From RCIO01 sp035555795 (GTDB lineage Bacteria; Pseudomonadota; Alphaproteobacteria; Rhizobiales; Rhizobiaceae): a stretch of DNA of 64,000 nt. The position numbers and the translations under genes were made by a program. Below are positions 1 to 8,463 of this stretch, in pieces. The stretch is from assembly GCA_035555795.1 (NCBI GenBank), contig DATMGE010000048.1:1-64000 (forward strand), given 5' to 3'. The notes under the pieces were generated by a model. The model did not search any database. It was not told where the DNA came from and worked only from the letters and a program-made list of their open reading frames with translations. Within the stretch, counting starts at the first letter, position 1, and every line of letters starts with the position of its first letter.

Positions 1-63
1 TCCGGATTTCTGTCTCATCTTCGCTCCTTTGAAAGGCTACGATGAACCAAAAATCCTCCGTTC

Positions 64-333
64 TCAGTTAAGCCGATTTGGTCCCATCAGTGCTGACGCC
101 GGACAATCGGCGCCGGTGCGGGCCGCCGCCAGCGCCGCCGCCGTTCCGGCCGGGCCGCCGCCCACCACCAGCACATCGCATTCATGGTAGACCGGGACGT
201 TGCGCGCTTCCTCGACCACATGCCCGCTGCCATTGCGGCGCGGGAAGACATAGCGGCCGGACTCGAAGATATCCGAGCTCAGGAAACGATCCTCGTTCTG
301 GCGGATTTCCCGAACGGCCGGTGTATCGGTCAT
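64..333 (-). pseudogene. N-terminal remnant of an FAD-dependent oxidoreductase
   Basis: The reading frame begins with ATG at 333, nine bases after a GGAGG Shine-Dalgarno, and encodes an ordinary leader followed by the dinucleotide-binding motif VVGGGPAGTAAALAAARTGA. That is the Rossmann beta-alpha-beta of FAD-dependent oxidoreductases. Right after this motif the sequence stops resembling the family and ends about a dozen codons later, so about 90 residues remain of a protein normally 400 or more long. The break falls near position 115-120. What lies between 1 and 115 shows no further domain. I read this as the 5' stump of a deleted gene; a short functional product is unlikely because no substrate domain is left. 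Confidence 0.7.
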
Positions 334-628
334 GAACATTCTCCTCCGACGCCGGCGCAAATGCACAGGCGGACACTGAAGGCTGTCCCCTTAAACGCAG
401 CCGGCGTCCGGGAGAATGTCCTAATCAGCGACGTTTGCTATCGCGAATTCGCAAAGATGAGTGGCGCGCCGTGGCTTTTCCGCGCGGCAATACCCGTTCC
501 ACAGGCGATATGAGCGTTTCCACAGCCATGATCTATTGCGAAACGCGATAACATCTGGCGCGCCTTAAAACTTCCGCCAGCGATCGGAACAGTGCAAAGG
601 CAACGTGCCTTTCACGGAGGGAGCGGCA

Positions 629-1486
629 ATGCGCGCGCAACGACTTCTTCATTCGCCCATCATCACGGCGGCATCGTGCGATCGGATCGGGACGAATATC
701 AACGGCCCGTCGCTGATCAAGGTGCCCGATTGGGTCGAGGCACCGCTCGGCAGCTACTATCTCTATTTCGCCCATCATCGCGGCGACCATATTCGCCTTG
801 CCTATGCCGACAGCGTCACGGGGCCGTGGCACGTGCATCGCCCGGGAGTCCTGCCGCTTTCGGAAGCAGGCTTCTCCCATCACATCGCGTCGCCGGAGAT
901 CGTCGTCGACGACACGGCGCGGGAAATCCGCATGTTCTTCCACGGCGGCGACGAGATAAAGAATCAATACACCCGGCTCGCAACGTCGCGCGACGGGCTG
1001 GCCTTCGCGGCTGGCGCCGAGAACCTGATGAACCCCTATGCGCGCATCTTCAACCATCGCGGGTCGACCTATGCGATCGCCATGCCCGGACAGTTCTACC
1101 GCTCGGCAGATGGCAGAAATTTCGAGGCAGGCCCGCTGCTCTTCACCCGTGACATGCGCCATGCCGCAGTCTGGGTAGAGGACGACCTTCTTCACGTCAT
1201 CTACAGCAATCGTGGCGATGCCCCGGAGTCGCTGCTTCACTGCACAATCGACCTGTCGGGTGACTGGAATGGCTGGCAGCCATCCGCGCCGACTGTCCTG
1301 CTGGCTCCGGAGCGCGACTATGAGGGGGCCCATTTGCCGGTCGTCCCGTCGGTGATCGGTCCGGCGGACGAACCCGTCAACCAGTTGCGCGATCCCGCCG
1401 TCTATTTCGAGGATGGGCGCCGATATCTCATCTACGCCATTGCCGGCGAACAAGGCCTGGCGCTCGCAGAGCTCTTTCCCTCGTAG
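629..1486 (+). CDS. GH43-like five-bladed beta-propeller protein
   Basis: The product is about 285 residues, the size of a single five-bladed propeller of the GH43/GH32/GH68 type. Repeated blade-like strands are visible, for example SYYLYFAHHRGDHIRLAYAD, the SPEIVVDD turn after a histidine pair, and a closing RDPAVYFEDGRRYLIYA strand typical of family 43 members. The start at 629 is chosen over an in-frame ATG at 605 because GGAGG lies at 617-621. No signal peptide is seen, so the protein is probably cytoplasmic. It stands alone between a pseudogene and a small exported protein. Glycosidase activity is inferred from fold only; I could not assign catalytic carboxylates with confidence. Confidence 0.6.
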   Translation: MRAQRLLHSPIITAASCDRIGTNINGPSLIKVPDWVEAPLGSYYLYFAHHRGDHIRLAYADSVTGPWHVHRPGVLPLSEAGFSHHIASPEIVVDDTAREIRMFFHGGDEIKNQYTRLATSRDGLAFAAGAENLMNPYARIFNHRGSTYAIAMPGQFYRSADGRNFEAGPLLFTRDMRHAAVWVEDDLLHVIYSNRGDAPESLLHCTIDLSGDWNGWQPSAPTVLLAPERDYEGAHLPVVPSVIGPADEPVNQLRDPAVYFEDGRRYLIYAIAGEQGLALAELFPS

Positions 1487-1525
1487 AACGATGCGGGCAA
1501 TGTCTCTCGAACGAACCCCGATCCC

Positions 1526-1705
1526 ATGAAACGCCTGTTCCACACCGCGCATAGATTGCTGAATGGTTTGCGGTCCCGGCAATTCCTTGCATCGCGATAT
1601 CGGCCCGAACTCCACTATATGAGGGGCCCCGGCCCGGCCACGGCCGCGAAGGACCGACAGCCCTCCCCACCGTCCGACGCCGAATGGAAGGATATGGGTA
1701 CATAA
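1526..1705 (+). CDS. possible small hypothetical protein, 59 residues
   Basis: This short open frame starts MKRLFHTAHRLLNGLRSRQF and ends with a proline-rich, charged tail. The N-terminus would form a basic amphipathic helix. There is no strong ribosome binding site in front of the ATG and I recognise no family. It lies in the roughly 310-base gap between the propeller protein and the Tat-signal protein, where nothing else is apparent. It may be chance coding in GC-rich DNA. Confidence 0.25.
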   Translation: MKRLFHTAHRLLNGLRSRQFLASRYRPELHYMRGPGPATAAKDRQPSPPSDAEWKDMGT

Positions 1706-1796
1706 AGGCCAATGGCGTCCGGCCCGGCATCCGGTTCAGCAACCATTCATCTTCGTCCAGGTTCAATAGGCCGGGGTGGCATGACAGGAGGATTGA

Positions 1797-2135
1797 ATGG
1801 ATAGACGACTATTCCTGACCGGGCTGCTCGGAATTGCCGGTGCAGCGACAATGGCGAAGGTGGCTGGCCCAAGCGCCGCCGAAGCCGGTGTCATGAATGC
1901 CAACGGTATCCTGGACGAACTCGCGGATTCCACGCCTGACGTGACGAATGTCAACCACCGTCCGGGACATTGGCGCCGACATCGCGATCGCCGCGACTGG
2001 CGTCGCCACCATCATCGGGGCGATTTCCACCGCCCGCGGCGGCCACGCCGGCGGCCCTGGCGCGAGGTGTGCCAGCGCTATCGCCGACATGGCCGGGTGT
2101 ATCGCCGCTGCTGGCGCGAGCCTGTCTGGATGTAG
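1797..2135 (+). CDS. small exported arginine/histidine-rich protein with Tat-like signal
   Basis: The product is 112 residues. It opens with MDRRLFLTGLLGIAGAATMA, a twin-arginine-like signal (RRLFL) followed by a hydrophobic stretch and an AEA-type cleavage region near residue 30. The mature part is extremely rich in Arg and His and ends with a YRRHGRVYRRCWREPVWM-type motif. The same kind of tail occurs in many short exported rhizobial hypothetical proteins. AGGAGG sits directly upstream of the ATG. A strong hairpin terminator follows the stop, so the gene is probably monocistronic. The function is unknown; the basic, cysteine-containing tail could bind polyanions or metals, but nothing in the sequence decides this. 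Confidence 0.7.
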   Translation: MDRRLFLTGLLGIAGAATMAKVAGPSAAEAGVMNANGILDELADSTPDVTNVNHRPGHWRRHRDRRDWRRHHHRGDFHRPRRPRRRPWREVCQRYRRHGRVYRRCWREPVWM

Positions 2136-2152
2136 GACGGCGAACAGCCTTC

Positions 2153-2178
2153 AAGACCCCGGCTGCAGCCGGGGTCTT
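2153..2178 (+). terminator. Rho-independent terminator after the Tat-signal protein
   Basis: A perfect 26-base palindrome forms an 11-bp GC-rich stem (arm AAGACCCCGGC) with loop TGCA, and TTCGTTT follows. It lies 17 bases after the stop of the upstream small exported protein. Confidence 0.8.
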
Positions 2179-2303
2179 CGTTTGCACGGCCGACAAATTG
2201 GCACGGCGCCATGGCCGCTCTTGGCGTCTTCATGGAACGGATTGGCCCTTCCGCGCTTTCGTTGAGCAGCGCAACAGCGTCAAATCGAAGAGGGGCAATC
2301 CAT

Positions 2304-3338
2304 ATGACGGAATTCGGTTCGGACACGCTCCCTGCAGTCGAAGTGACGAGCTATTCGCTCGAAATCCGCGACGGGGACGGTTTTCTCGGCGACCGCGCGC
2401 GCAAGGGCGCCTTCGCCGAGGTGCTGGACGAATTGCGCCAGGCTGTCAGCAAGGCTGCGGAGGATCCGCTCGGCGACAAGGCATCCGACCGGTTCTCCTC
2501 CGGCGATCTCGACAAGATGCTGCTGAAGGAGGAGCCCCGCATTGCAGGCATGGTTCTGGGTGCCGTCGAAGGTTTCTCGCAGCGGCTCGCGGATGTGTTG
2601 CAGCGTTTTCTCGACGAACCTTCCTGGAAGGGCGTGGAACGGATCGCGGTTGGCGGCGGGATGCGCGACAGCCGCATCGGCGAATTCATCATCGGCCGCA
2701 CGGCCACCCTGCTCAATGCCGGCGGGCACAAGGTCACGCTCATGCCGATCGCCAACGATCCCGACCATGCCGGCATGATCGGCGGCGCCTATCTCGTTCC
2801 GACCAAGAACCTCACCGGCTGCGACGTGATGCTGGCGGTGGATATCGGTGGCTCCAACATCCGTGCCGCACTGCTCGAATTGCCGGAGAAGCGCTCCGCC
2901 CGCATGAAGAACGCCAAGGTCATGAAACTCGAACATTGGGAATACAGCCGCGAGGCGGAGGACCTCGGGCGCGGCGACGTGGTGGAGCATCTCGTGGACA
3001 TGCTGGAAAAGCTCGCCGAGCGCGCGCTGAAGGACGATCTGGTCGTCTGCCCCATCATCGCGGTGGCCTGCCCCGGCAAGATCGACGAGGACGGCTCAAT
3101 CCTCGCAGGCGGCCAGAACCTGCCCGGTAACTGGGAGGCCAGGAGGTTCAACCTGCCCAAGGCCATCGCCAAGGGCCTGCCGGAAATCGGCGGCACGGCG
3201 ACAGAGGTGGTGATGCACAACGACGCCGTCGTCCAGGGGCTGAGCGAGATTCCCGCCATGACCGATGTCGAGCGCTGGGCCGTGGTGACGATCGGGACGG
3301 GTCTCGGCAATGCGAGCTTCGTCAACCGGGGCAAATAA
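2304..3338 (+). CDS. ROK-family sugar kinase-like protein with permuted halves
   Basis: The phosphate-binding motif VDIGGSNIRAALLE, which normally opens an ROK kinase, appears only at about residue 179. It is followed by the MHNDAVVQGLSE catalytic region and the VVTIGTGLGNASFVNRG loop, where the protein ends (344 residues). The first 170 residues resemble the usual C-terminal half of ROK proteins: a helical stretch, then VERIAVGGGMRDSRIGEF, then DPDHAGMIGGAYL, matching the family's closing GGG and GD-AGxxGAAxL blocks. The order therefore looks circularly permuted, and the zinc site (CxCGxxGCxE) between the halves is missing. The start at 2304 follows GAGGGG; an upstream in-frame ATG at 2211 lacks one. 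Sugar phosphorylation is family knowledge and unproven here. Confidence 0.7.
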   Translation: MTEFGSDTLPAVEVTSYSLEIRDGDGFLGDRARKGAFAEVLDELRQAVSKAAEDPLGDKASDRFSSGDLDKMLLKEEPRIAGMVLGAVEGFSQRLADVLQRFLDEPSWKGVERIAVGGGMRDSRIGEFIIGRTATLLNAGGHKVTLMPIANDPDHAGMIGGAYLVPTKNLTGCDVMLAVDIGGSNIRAALLELPEKRSARMKNAKVMKLEHWEYSREAEDLGRGDVVEHLVDMLEKLAERALKDDLVVCPIIAVACPGKIDEDGSILAGGQNLPGNWEARRFNLPKAIAKGLPEIGGTATEVVMHNDAVVQGLSEIPAMTDVERWAVVTIGTGLGNASFVNRGK

Positions 3339-3372
3339 GCATTCGGCTTTGCGGGTTCCTGTCGGTTTCGTC

Positions 3373-4170
3373 TCATGCCCTGTCGGCTTCGGCGAGAAGC
3401 AGCGCGAAAAGTTCGGACAGGCTGGCGAGGCCGAGCTTGCGGTAGCCGCGTGCGCGCAGCGTGCGGACGGTGTTTTCCGACACGCCCAGTTCCAGCGCGA
3501 CGGCCGCCACCGAACGGCCGCCGGCGAGCACGTCGAGCACATCCGCCTCCCTCGCCGAAAGCGCGGCGAAGCCCGGCCGTTTGCGCTCGCGCAGCGATGC
3601 CACCCGGCGCCGGCGCGGCACGGCCTGGAGGCGGTCGACGCCCACCAGCTTGTGGCGCACGACGATCAGGGCGTTGACGAGCGGCAGGAGCAGGCGCAGC
3701 GCCGCTTCCTCTTCCGCGTCGATCCCGCCGTCGCGCATGCTGCGATAGTAGTTGACGTTGTAGACGGCCCCTTTGTCGATGCTGACGCAGGAGACGCGCT
3801 CCAGCAGGCTCGAGCGCCGATAGATCGGCCAGCGCGGATCCGTTTCTTCCGGCCGATGTATCTCGAATGGAGGCGCGTCCGGCCCGGCGCCCTCGAGCAA
3901 AGCGGCAAGGCGTGCGGCATATTCCGGCTGCGCCTGCGATTCACGCGCATTGCGCCGGATGCGATATTCGCCAAGATCGCCCGCGAACAAGGACATGACC
4001 TGTTCCGGCCTGCGCGCGTCGGCCACGACGAAGACGCCAAAATTGCGCAGCACGCAGGCGTGGGAAACCGCGCGCAGCACGCGCTTGCCGAAGTCCGGTG
4101 CGTCGAGGCCGTGCGTCAGTGCGGCAAGGTCGCGCGCCAGCGCCGGGTCAAGCAGGAGATGGTTTCCCAT
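3373..4170 (-). CDS. LuxR-family transcriptional regulator
   Basis: The C-terminal 65 residues are a clear LuxR/FixJ-type helix-turn-helix (LSAREADVLDVLAGG, then VALELGVSENTVRTLRARGY). The first 190 residues form an unrecognised sensory region without acyl-homoserine-lactone or receiver signatures. The start at 4170 is preferred over ATG 4176 because GAAGG lies six bases before it and abuts the other. The gene is divergent from the Rieske oxygenase gene with about 105 bases between them, so it is probably the local regulator of that oxygenase. Its effector cannot be told from sequence. Confidence 0.8.
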   Translation of the reverse strand: MGNHLLLDPALARDLAALTHGLDAPDFGKRVLRAVSHACVLRNFGVFVVADARRPEQVMSLFAGDLGEYRIRRNARESQAQPEYAARLAALLEGAGPDAPPFEIHRPEETDPRWPIYRRSSLLERVSCVSIDKGAVYNVNYYRSMRDGGIDAEEEAALRLLLPLVNALIVVRHKLVGVDRLQAVPRRRRVASLRERKRPGFAALSAREADVLDVLAGGRSVAAVALELGVSENTVRTLRARGYRKLGLASLSELFALLLAEADRA

Positions 4171-4276
4171 TGTCATCCTTCAGGGTGACATACGGAGCGA
4201 CAATCCAGCGTAGGATCGTCTTCGTCAAGCTTCATCCGGCGCGCTGCGGCATGCCGGGCCAGACGGGAGGAACCCT

Positions 4277-5383
4277 ATGAACGCGCCTGTGATCCGTGCC
4301 GACCGCACGCCGCTTCAGCGCACGCTTGCGGATTTCCGCACGCCGCTTCTCTACAATCAGTGGTATGTGGCCGGCTATTGCGAGGATTTCGGTGAGGCGC
4401 TGACCGAGCGCATGCTGCTCAACCGTTCGCTGGTCTTCTACCGCACCAGCACCGGAGAGCCGGTTGCCTTCCAGAACCGCTGCGCGCACCGCGCCTATCC
4501 GCTGGCCAAGAGCTGGCGCGAGGGCGACAGCATACGCTGCCGCTATCATGGCGCGAAGTATAACAGCGACGGCGAGATGACCGACGTGCCCTGCCAGGAG
4601 CACTGCCCGAAGGTGAAGCTGCGCAAATATCCGCTGCGCGAACAGGGGCCGCTGGTGTGGATCTGGATGGGCGATCCCGACAAGGCCGAAAGCGTGCCAC
4701 TGCCGGAAACGCCGTTCCTGATCCGCGAGGATGGCTGGGAGTTCTGCACCGGCAGCTTCCACATGGAGGGCAATTACCTGCTGATGATGGAGAACCTGAT
4801 GGACCTGACCCATCTGCCGTTCCTCCACCGCGACAGCTTCGCCTTCCCGCCGGAATATGCCGCGATCCCGATCGAGGTGGAGACCAACGGCACGCAACTG
4901 CGTTATGCTCGCATCGGCGGCGCCAACAACAAGTTCCACCACCGCAAGGGCTTCTTCCCGGAAGACATGGTCGAGCGCTTCGACACCGAGCCCTATCATG
5001 TCGAGGGGATCGGCGAGTTCGTGAATCCCGGCTTCACCTATGGCCGCAGCGAGTTCCAGTCGCTGGAGCCGAAGGAGGGGATGCAGAACGTCTTCCAGAC
5101 GCGGGTGATCCACTTCCTGACGCCGGAAACCGATACGACCACCCATTACTGGTATTTCCACGCGCGAAACTATGCGCAGGACAACAAGGCCCATACGGAG
5201 AAGGTCCGCGCCACGCTCGCAAAGGGCTTTGCGGAGGACATGGAGGCCGTGGCAGACCTCCAGCGCCTTTTGACCACCGACAACCACGTCTATCGCGAGG
5301 TGCATTTTGCCGGCGACAAGCCGACCGTCGCCATGCGCCGCATCGTGGCGCGGATGGCCGAGGCCGAGCAGGCCGGCGGCTGA
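4277..5383 (+). CDS. Rieske non-heme iron oxygenase, O-demethylase (VanA) type
   Basis: The Rieske [2Fe-2S] motif is C69-x-H71 and C88-x2-H91. The mononuclear iron site is N173-x2-D176-x2-H179-x4-H184, the pattern of aromatic-ring and O-demethylating oxygenases. At 368 residues it has the length of vanillate O-demethylase oxygenase subunits, which turn methoxyaromatics into phenols plus formaldehyde using electrons from a reductase. No VanB-like ferredoxin reductase lies beside it; the next gene, ten bases on, is an unknown protein. The LuxR gene upstream is divergent. Membership in the family is firm; the methoxyaromatic substrate is inferred from similarity of layout and from the aromatic-acid genes at 30-43 kb. 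Confidence 0.85.
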   Translation: MNAPVIRADRTPLQRTLADFRTPLLYNQWYVAGYCEDFGEALTERMLLNRSLVFYRTSTGEPVAFQNRCAHRAYPLAKSWREGDSIRCRYHGAKYNSDGEMTDVPCQEHCPKVKLRKYPLREQGPLVWIWMGDPDKAESVPLPETPFLIREDGWEFCTGSFHMEGNYLLMMENLMDLTHLPFLHRDSFAFPPEYAAIPIEVETNGTQLRYARIGGANNKFHHRKGFFPEDMVERFDTEPYHVEGIGEFVNPGFTYGRSEFQSLEPKEGMQNVFQTRVIHFLTPETDTTTHYWYFHARNYAQDNKAHTEKVRATLAKGFAEDMEAVADLQRLLTTDNHVYREVHFAGDKPTVAMRRIVARMAEAEQAGG

Positions 5384-5393
5384 GGGCTCCGTC

Positions 5394-5909
5394 TTGCAGA
5401 CCGACCTCTATGTGCTGACAGCCAGCCGCCCGAAAGTGGCGGTGGGCGAATTGCTCGCGCATCTCGCCGGCATGCGACTGACAGCGGCGATGGTCGAGGA
5501 ATGGCCCGCTCCCACGGCCTATGGTCGGGAGCAGCTTGCCTTTGGCGGCGAGGTGCTGATGGCCTGGCCGGACGAAGGCGTGCTCGCCGAGCGTTTCGAT
5601 GCGCTGGCCACGCAAGGCGCATGGCGCAGGCTGGTGCATGCCAATTACGATATGCGCATGGATGGGGTATGCTTCGCCCATCAAGGGCCGGCGCGCGAAC
5701 TGTTCGGGCCATCGGTGACCGGCCACTATCTGTCAATCCAGCCGCATGGCGGCAGCCGGCTGCTGCATACCGCGATCGCCGACTGGCTCGCGGCACGGCA
5801 TGGCGGCCGCGTCGTCGACCCCTACGAGCCGCAGGCAATGGATGGCGCGCCGCGATGGCAGCGGCTGGTTGCCGGCAGCATCGCCAATCCGGACCGCCTG
5901 CGGGCCTGA
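5394..5909 (+). CDS. hypothetical protein coupled to the Rieske oxygenase
   Basis: A frame of about 171 residues begins at TTG 5394, ten bases after the oxygenase stop, and is probably translationally coupled. A GTG at 5412 is the alternative start. The protein is soluble, with no cysteine cluster, no flavin or NAD motif and no signal peptide, so it is not the missing reductase. Its recognisable stretch is HYLSIQPHGGSRLLHTAIAD followed by a conserved-looking WLAARHGG segment. I do not recognise the family. A role as accessory or assembly factor of the oxygenase is inferred only from the operon. Confidence 0.6.
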   Translation: MQTDLYVLTASRPKVAVGELLAHLAGMRLTAAMVEEWPAPTAYGREQLAFGGEVLMAWPDEGVLAERFDALATQGAWRRLVHANYDMRMDGVCFAHQGPARELFGPSVTGHYLSIQPHGGSRLLHTAIADWLAARHGGRVVDPYEPQAMDGAPRWQRLVAGSIANPDRLRA

Positions 5910-5915
5910 ACGCCG

Positions 5916-6620
5916 CTATTCCTCACCCAGAAGTGCCGGCAGGTCGGCGATCGAGTCGATGATCTCATCCGCTTCCGCGAGGTCTTCCCGCCTGCCATTG
6001 CCGGACAGGACGCCGACGACGAGGCCGCAGCCGGCGGCGCGCCCGGCCATGATGTCATGCGCATTGTCGCCGACCATGGCGATCTCGCCGGGGCCGAGGC
6101 CGGTCGCGCCGGCAAAGGCGAGCACCACGTCCGGCGCGGGCTTGGGCTGCGCGACCGAGTCGAATCCGTAAGCGCTGACGAACATTTCACTCAAGCCCAG
6201 CACGGCCAGCGTCTCCCTCGCGCCACGTTCGGAATCGTTCGTCGCCACGCCGAGCAGATAGCCCCGCCGATGAAGCAGGCACACCGCATCGCGCATGCCG
6301 GGCAGTGCAACTGCGGCCTTCGCTCCGCAATTCACGCCGAAATCGTTGAAGACGGCGATTCTCTCGGCCAATTCCCTGCCGGAAAGATGCGGATGCCACA
6401 GCGCGACGACATCGGCATTGGTGCCGGCGGCGAAGACGGAGCCTGCCCGGAAACGTCCCGTCGCGGGGTCGTAGCCTGCCTGTTCGAGCAGGACACCGGC
6501 CCGCGCGGCGTCGCCTTCCGCAGCCATCAGCGCCATGCCGCGCGCAAAGGCCAGCCAGCTGCCTTCGAAGTCGATCAGCGTGCCGTCCTTGTCGAACAGC
6601 ACGCCCCTGACATGCCTCAT
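5916..6620 (-). CDS. HAD-superfamily phosphatase, phosphoglycolate-phosphatase type
   Basis: The nucleophile motif GVLFDKDGTLIDF (Asp10, Asp12) opens the protein, GVATNDSERG supplies motif II, and KPAPDVVLAFA with MVGDNAHDIMAGRAAGC gives the lysine and the Mg-binding aspartates. At 234 residues it has the usual length with a helical cap between motifs I and II. Its ATG overlaps the pgi stop as ATGA, so the two are translated together. The partner suggests sugar-phosphate or phosphoglycolate repair, but the specific substrate is unknown. Confidence 0.85.
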   Translation of the reverse strand: MRHVRGVLFDKDGTLIDFEGSWLAFARGMALMAAEGDAARAGVLLEQAGYDPATGRFRAGSVFAAGTNADVVALWHPHLSGRELAERIAVFNDFGVNCGAKAAVALPGMRDAVCLLHRRGYLLGVATNDSERGARETLAVLGLSEMFVSAYGFDSVAQPKPAPDVVLAFAGATGLGPGEIAMVGDNAHDIMAGRAAGCGLVVGVLSGNGRREDLAEADEIIDSIADLPALLGEE

Positions 6621-8248
6621 GCGCGCAGCGATGCGATATGGCCGACGAGACCGGCCGTGGAACTGTCGCGCCCGCCAGCGTCCTGACTGCCTTCCACGAC
6701 GGGCAGCAGGCTCGTCGCCAGTTCCTTGCCGAGTTCCACGCCCCATTGGTCGAAGGCATTGATGCCGTAAAGCTGCGCCTCGACGAAGACGCGATGCTCG
6801 TAGAGCGCGATCAGGCGGCCAAGCGCGAAGGGATCGAGAATGCGGTGGACGATGGTGATCGAGGGGCGGTTGCCGCTGAAGACACGGTGCGGCGCGATTT
6901 CAGCGATATCCTCTTCACTCACGCCCTTGGCGCGCATCTGCGCCTGCGCTTCCGCCAGCGAACGCCCCTTCATCAGCGCCTCGGACTGCGCCAGGCAGTT
7001 GGCGAGCAGCAGGTCCTGATGGTTGCGCAGCTCAGGCTCGTGCCCCTCCGCGCCGACGATGAACTCGATCGGGATGATGTCGGTGCCCTGGTGCAGGAGC
7101 TGGAAGAAGGCGTGCTGGCCGTTGGTGCCGGGCTCGCCCCAGACCAGCGGCCCCGTCGGCGTGGCGACGGGCTTACCGTCCACGGTGACGCTCTTGCCGT
7201 TGGATTCCATGTCGAGTTGCTGGAGATAGGCGGGAAGACGCGACAGCCGCTGGTCGTAGGGAATGACCGCGCGCGCCGGATAGCAGCAGACCACACGATG
7301 CCACCAGCCGACCAGGCCGAGCAGCATGGGCAGGTTGGCCCGGAACGGCGCGGCGCGGAAATGTTCGTCCATGGCCGCAGCGCCATCGAGCATGCGGTTG
7401 AAATCGGCCGGTCCGACCGCAATCATGATCGGCAGGCCGATGGCCGACCACATGGAATAGCGGCCGCCGACCCAGTCCCAGAAGCCGAAGACGCGGTTTC
7501 CCGGAATGCCGAAGGCGGCGACCTTGTCGAGCGCCGTGGAGACGGCGCAGAAATGCGTGCCGACCGCCGCCTCGCCCAGCCGCGCCGCGATCCACGCGCG
7601 CGCCGTCGCCGCATTGGTCATCGTCTCGATTGTCGTGAAGGTCTTGGAGGCGATGACGAACAGCGTCGTCGCGGGGTCGAGCTTCGCGATCGTATCGGCG
7701 ATATGCGCGCCGTCGACATTGGAGACGAAATGCGTGCGCGGGCCGTCATGATAGGGGGCCAGCGCCAGCGTCGCCATGACCGGCCCGAGATCCGAGCCGC
7801 CAATGCCGATATTGACGATGTCGGTGAACGGCTTGCCGCCCGCTCCGGCGAAGCGGCCGGAACGCACGCCCTCGGCGAAGGTCGCCATGTCGGCGAGCAC
7901 CTTGCGCACGCCGGCAAGCACATCCTCGCCGTCGAGAAGCAGTTGCACATCCGCACGGTTGCGCAGCGCGGTGTGAAGCACGGCCCGGTCTTCGGTATTG
8001 TTGATATGCTCGCCGGAAAACATCGCATCGCGCCGGCCCGCAACATCGGCAAGGTCGGCGGCCTGCTCCAGCAGCGCCATGGCATCGTCGCTCAGCGCGC
8101 ATTTGGAGATGTCGAGAAGCAGGTCGTCGAGCCGGGTCGAGAAGCGGCCGAAGCGGCCGGCATCACCGGCGAAGGCCGCCCTTATGTCGCTGGCACCGGC
8201 CTGTGCGGCACGCAGTTTCTCGATCAGGTCCGCGAGGAGTGTGGGCAT
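6617..8248 (-). CDS. pgi: glucose-6-phosphate isomerase
   Basis: Interconverts glucose 6-phosphate and fructose 6-phosphate in the cytoplasm. Both PGI signatures are visible: DWVGGRYSMWSAIGLPI and the NGQHAFFQLLHQGTDIIPIE region near the C-terminus. The sugar-binding FVSNVDGAHIADT and the ASKTFTTIET segments of the family are also present. With the start at 8248 the protein is 543 residues, the normal length. An in-frame ATG at 8278 exists but AGCAGG fits the later start better. It forms an ATGA-overlapped pair with the downstream HAD phosphatase and is divergent from the MocR regulator. Confidence 0.95.
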   Translation of the reverse strand: MPTLLADLIEKLRAAQAGASDIRAAFAGDAGRFGRFSTRLDDLLLDISKCALSDDAMALLEQAADLADVAGRRDAMFSGEHINNTEDRAVLHTALRNRADVQLLLDGEDVLAGVRKVLADMATFAEGVRSGRFAGAGGKPFTDIVNIGIGGSDLGPVMATLALAPYHDGPRTHFVSNVDGAHIADTIAKLDPATTLFVIASKTFTTIETMTNAATARAWIAARLGEAAVGTHFCAVSTALDKVAAFGIPGNRVFGFWDWVGGRYSMWSAIGLPIMIAVGPADFNRMLDGAAAMDEHFRAAPFRANLPMLLGLVGWWHRVVCCYPARAVIPYDQRLSRLPAYLQQLDMESNGKSVTVDGKPVATPTGPLVWGEPGTNGQHAFFQLLHQGTDIIPIEFIVGAEGHEPELRNHQDLLLANCLAQSEALMKGRSLAEAQAQMRAKGVSEEDIAEIAPHRVFSGNRPSITIVHRILDPFALGRLIALYEHRVFVEAQLYGINAFDQWGVELGKELATSLLPVVEGSQDAGGRDSSTAGLVGHIASLRA

Positions 8249-8463
8249 GGAAAACCTGCTGTTCGGGAGACGGTCCACATGTGTAAGCCGCTCAACATGG
8301 CGGCATCAAGGAAAATGGAAACGGCCGCCGGCAGGCTGGCCCAAGGCCGAACCATCACTGGCGTAAAAGCAAACCATCAGCAATATTCATTGGCGCAAGC
8401 TGTTGGGCCACGACTAGTCTGCCTCCTCTTGCGTGATATTTGCGGCGCATGAGGGTGAGGATC

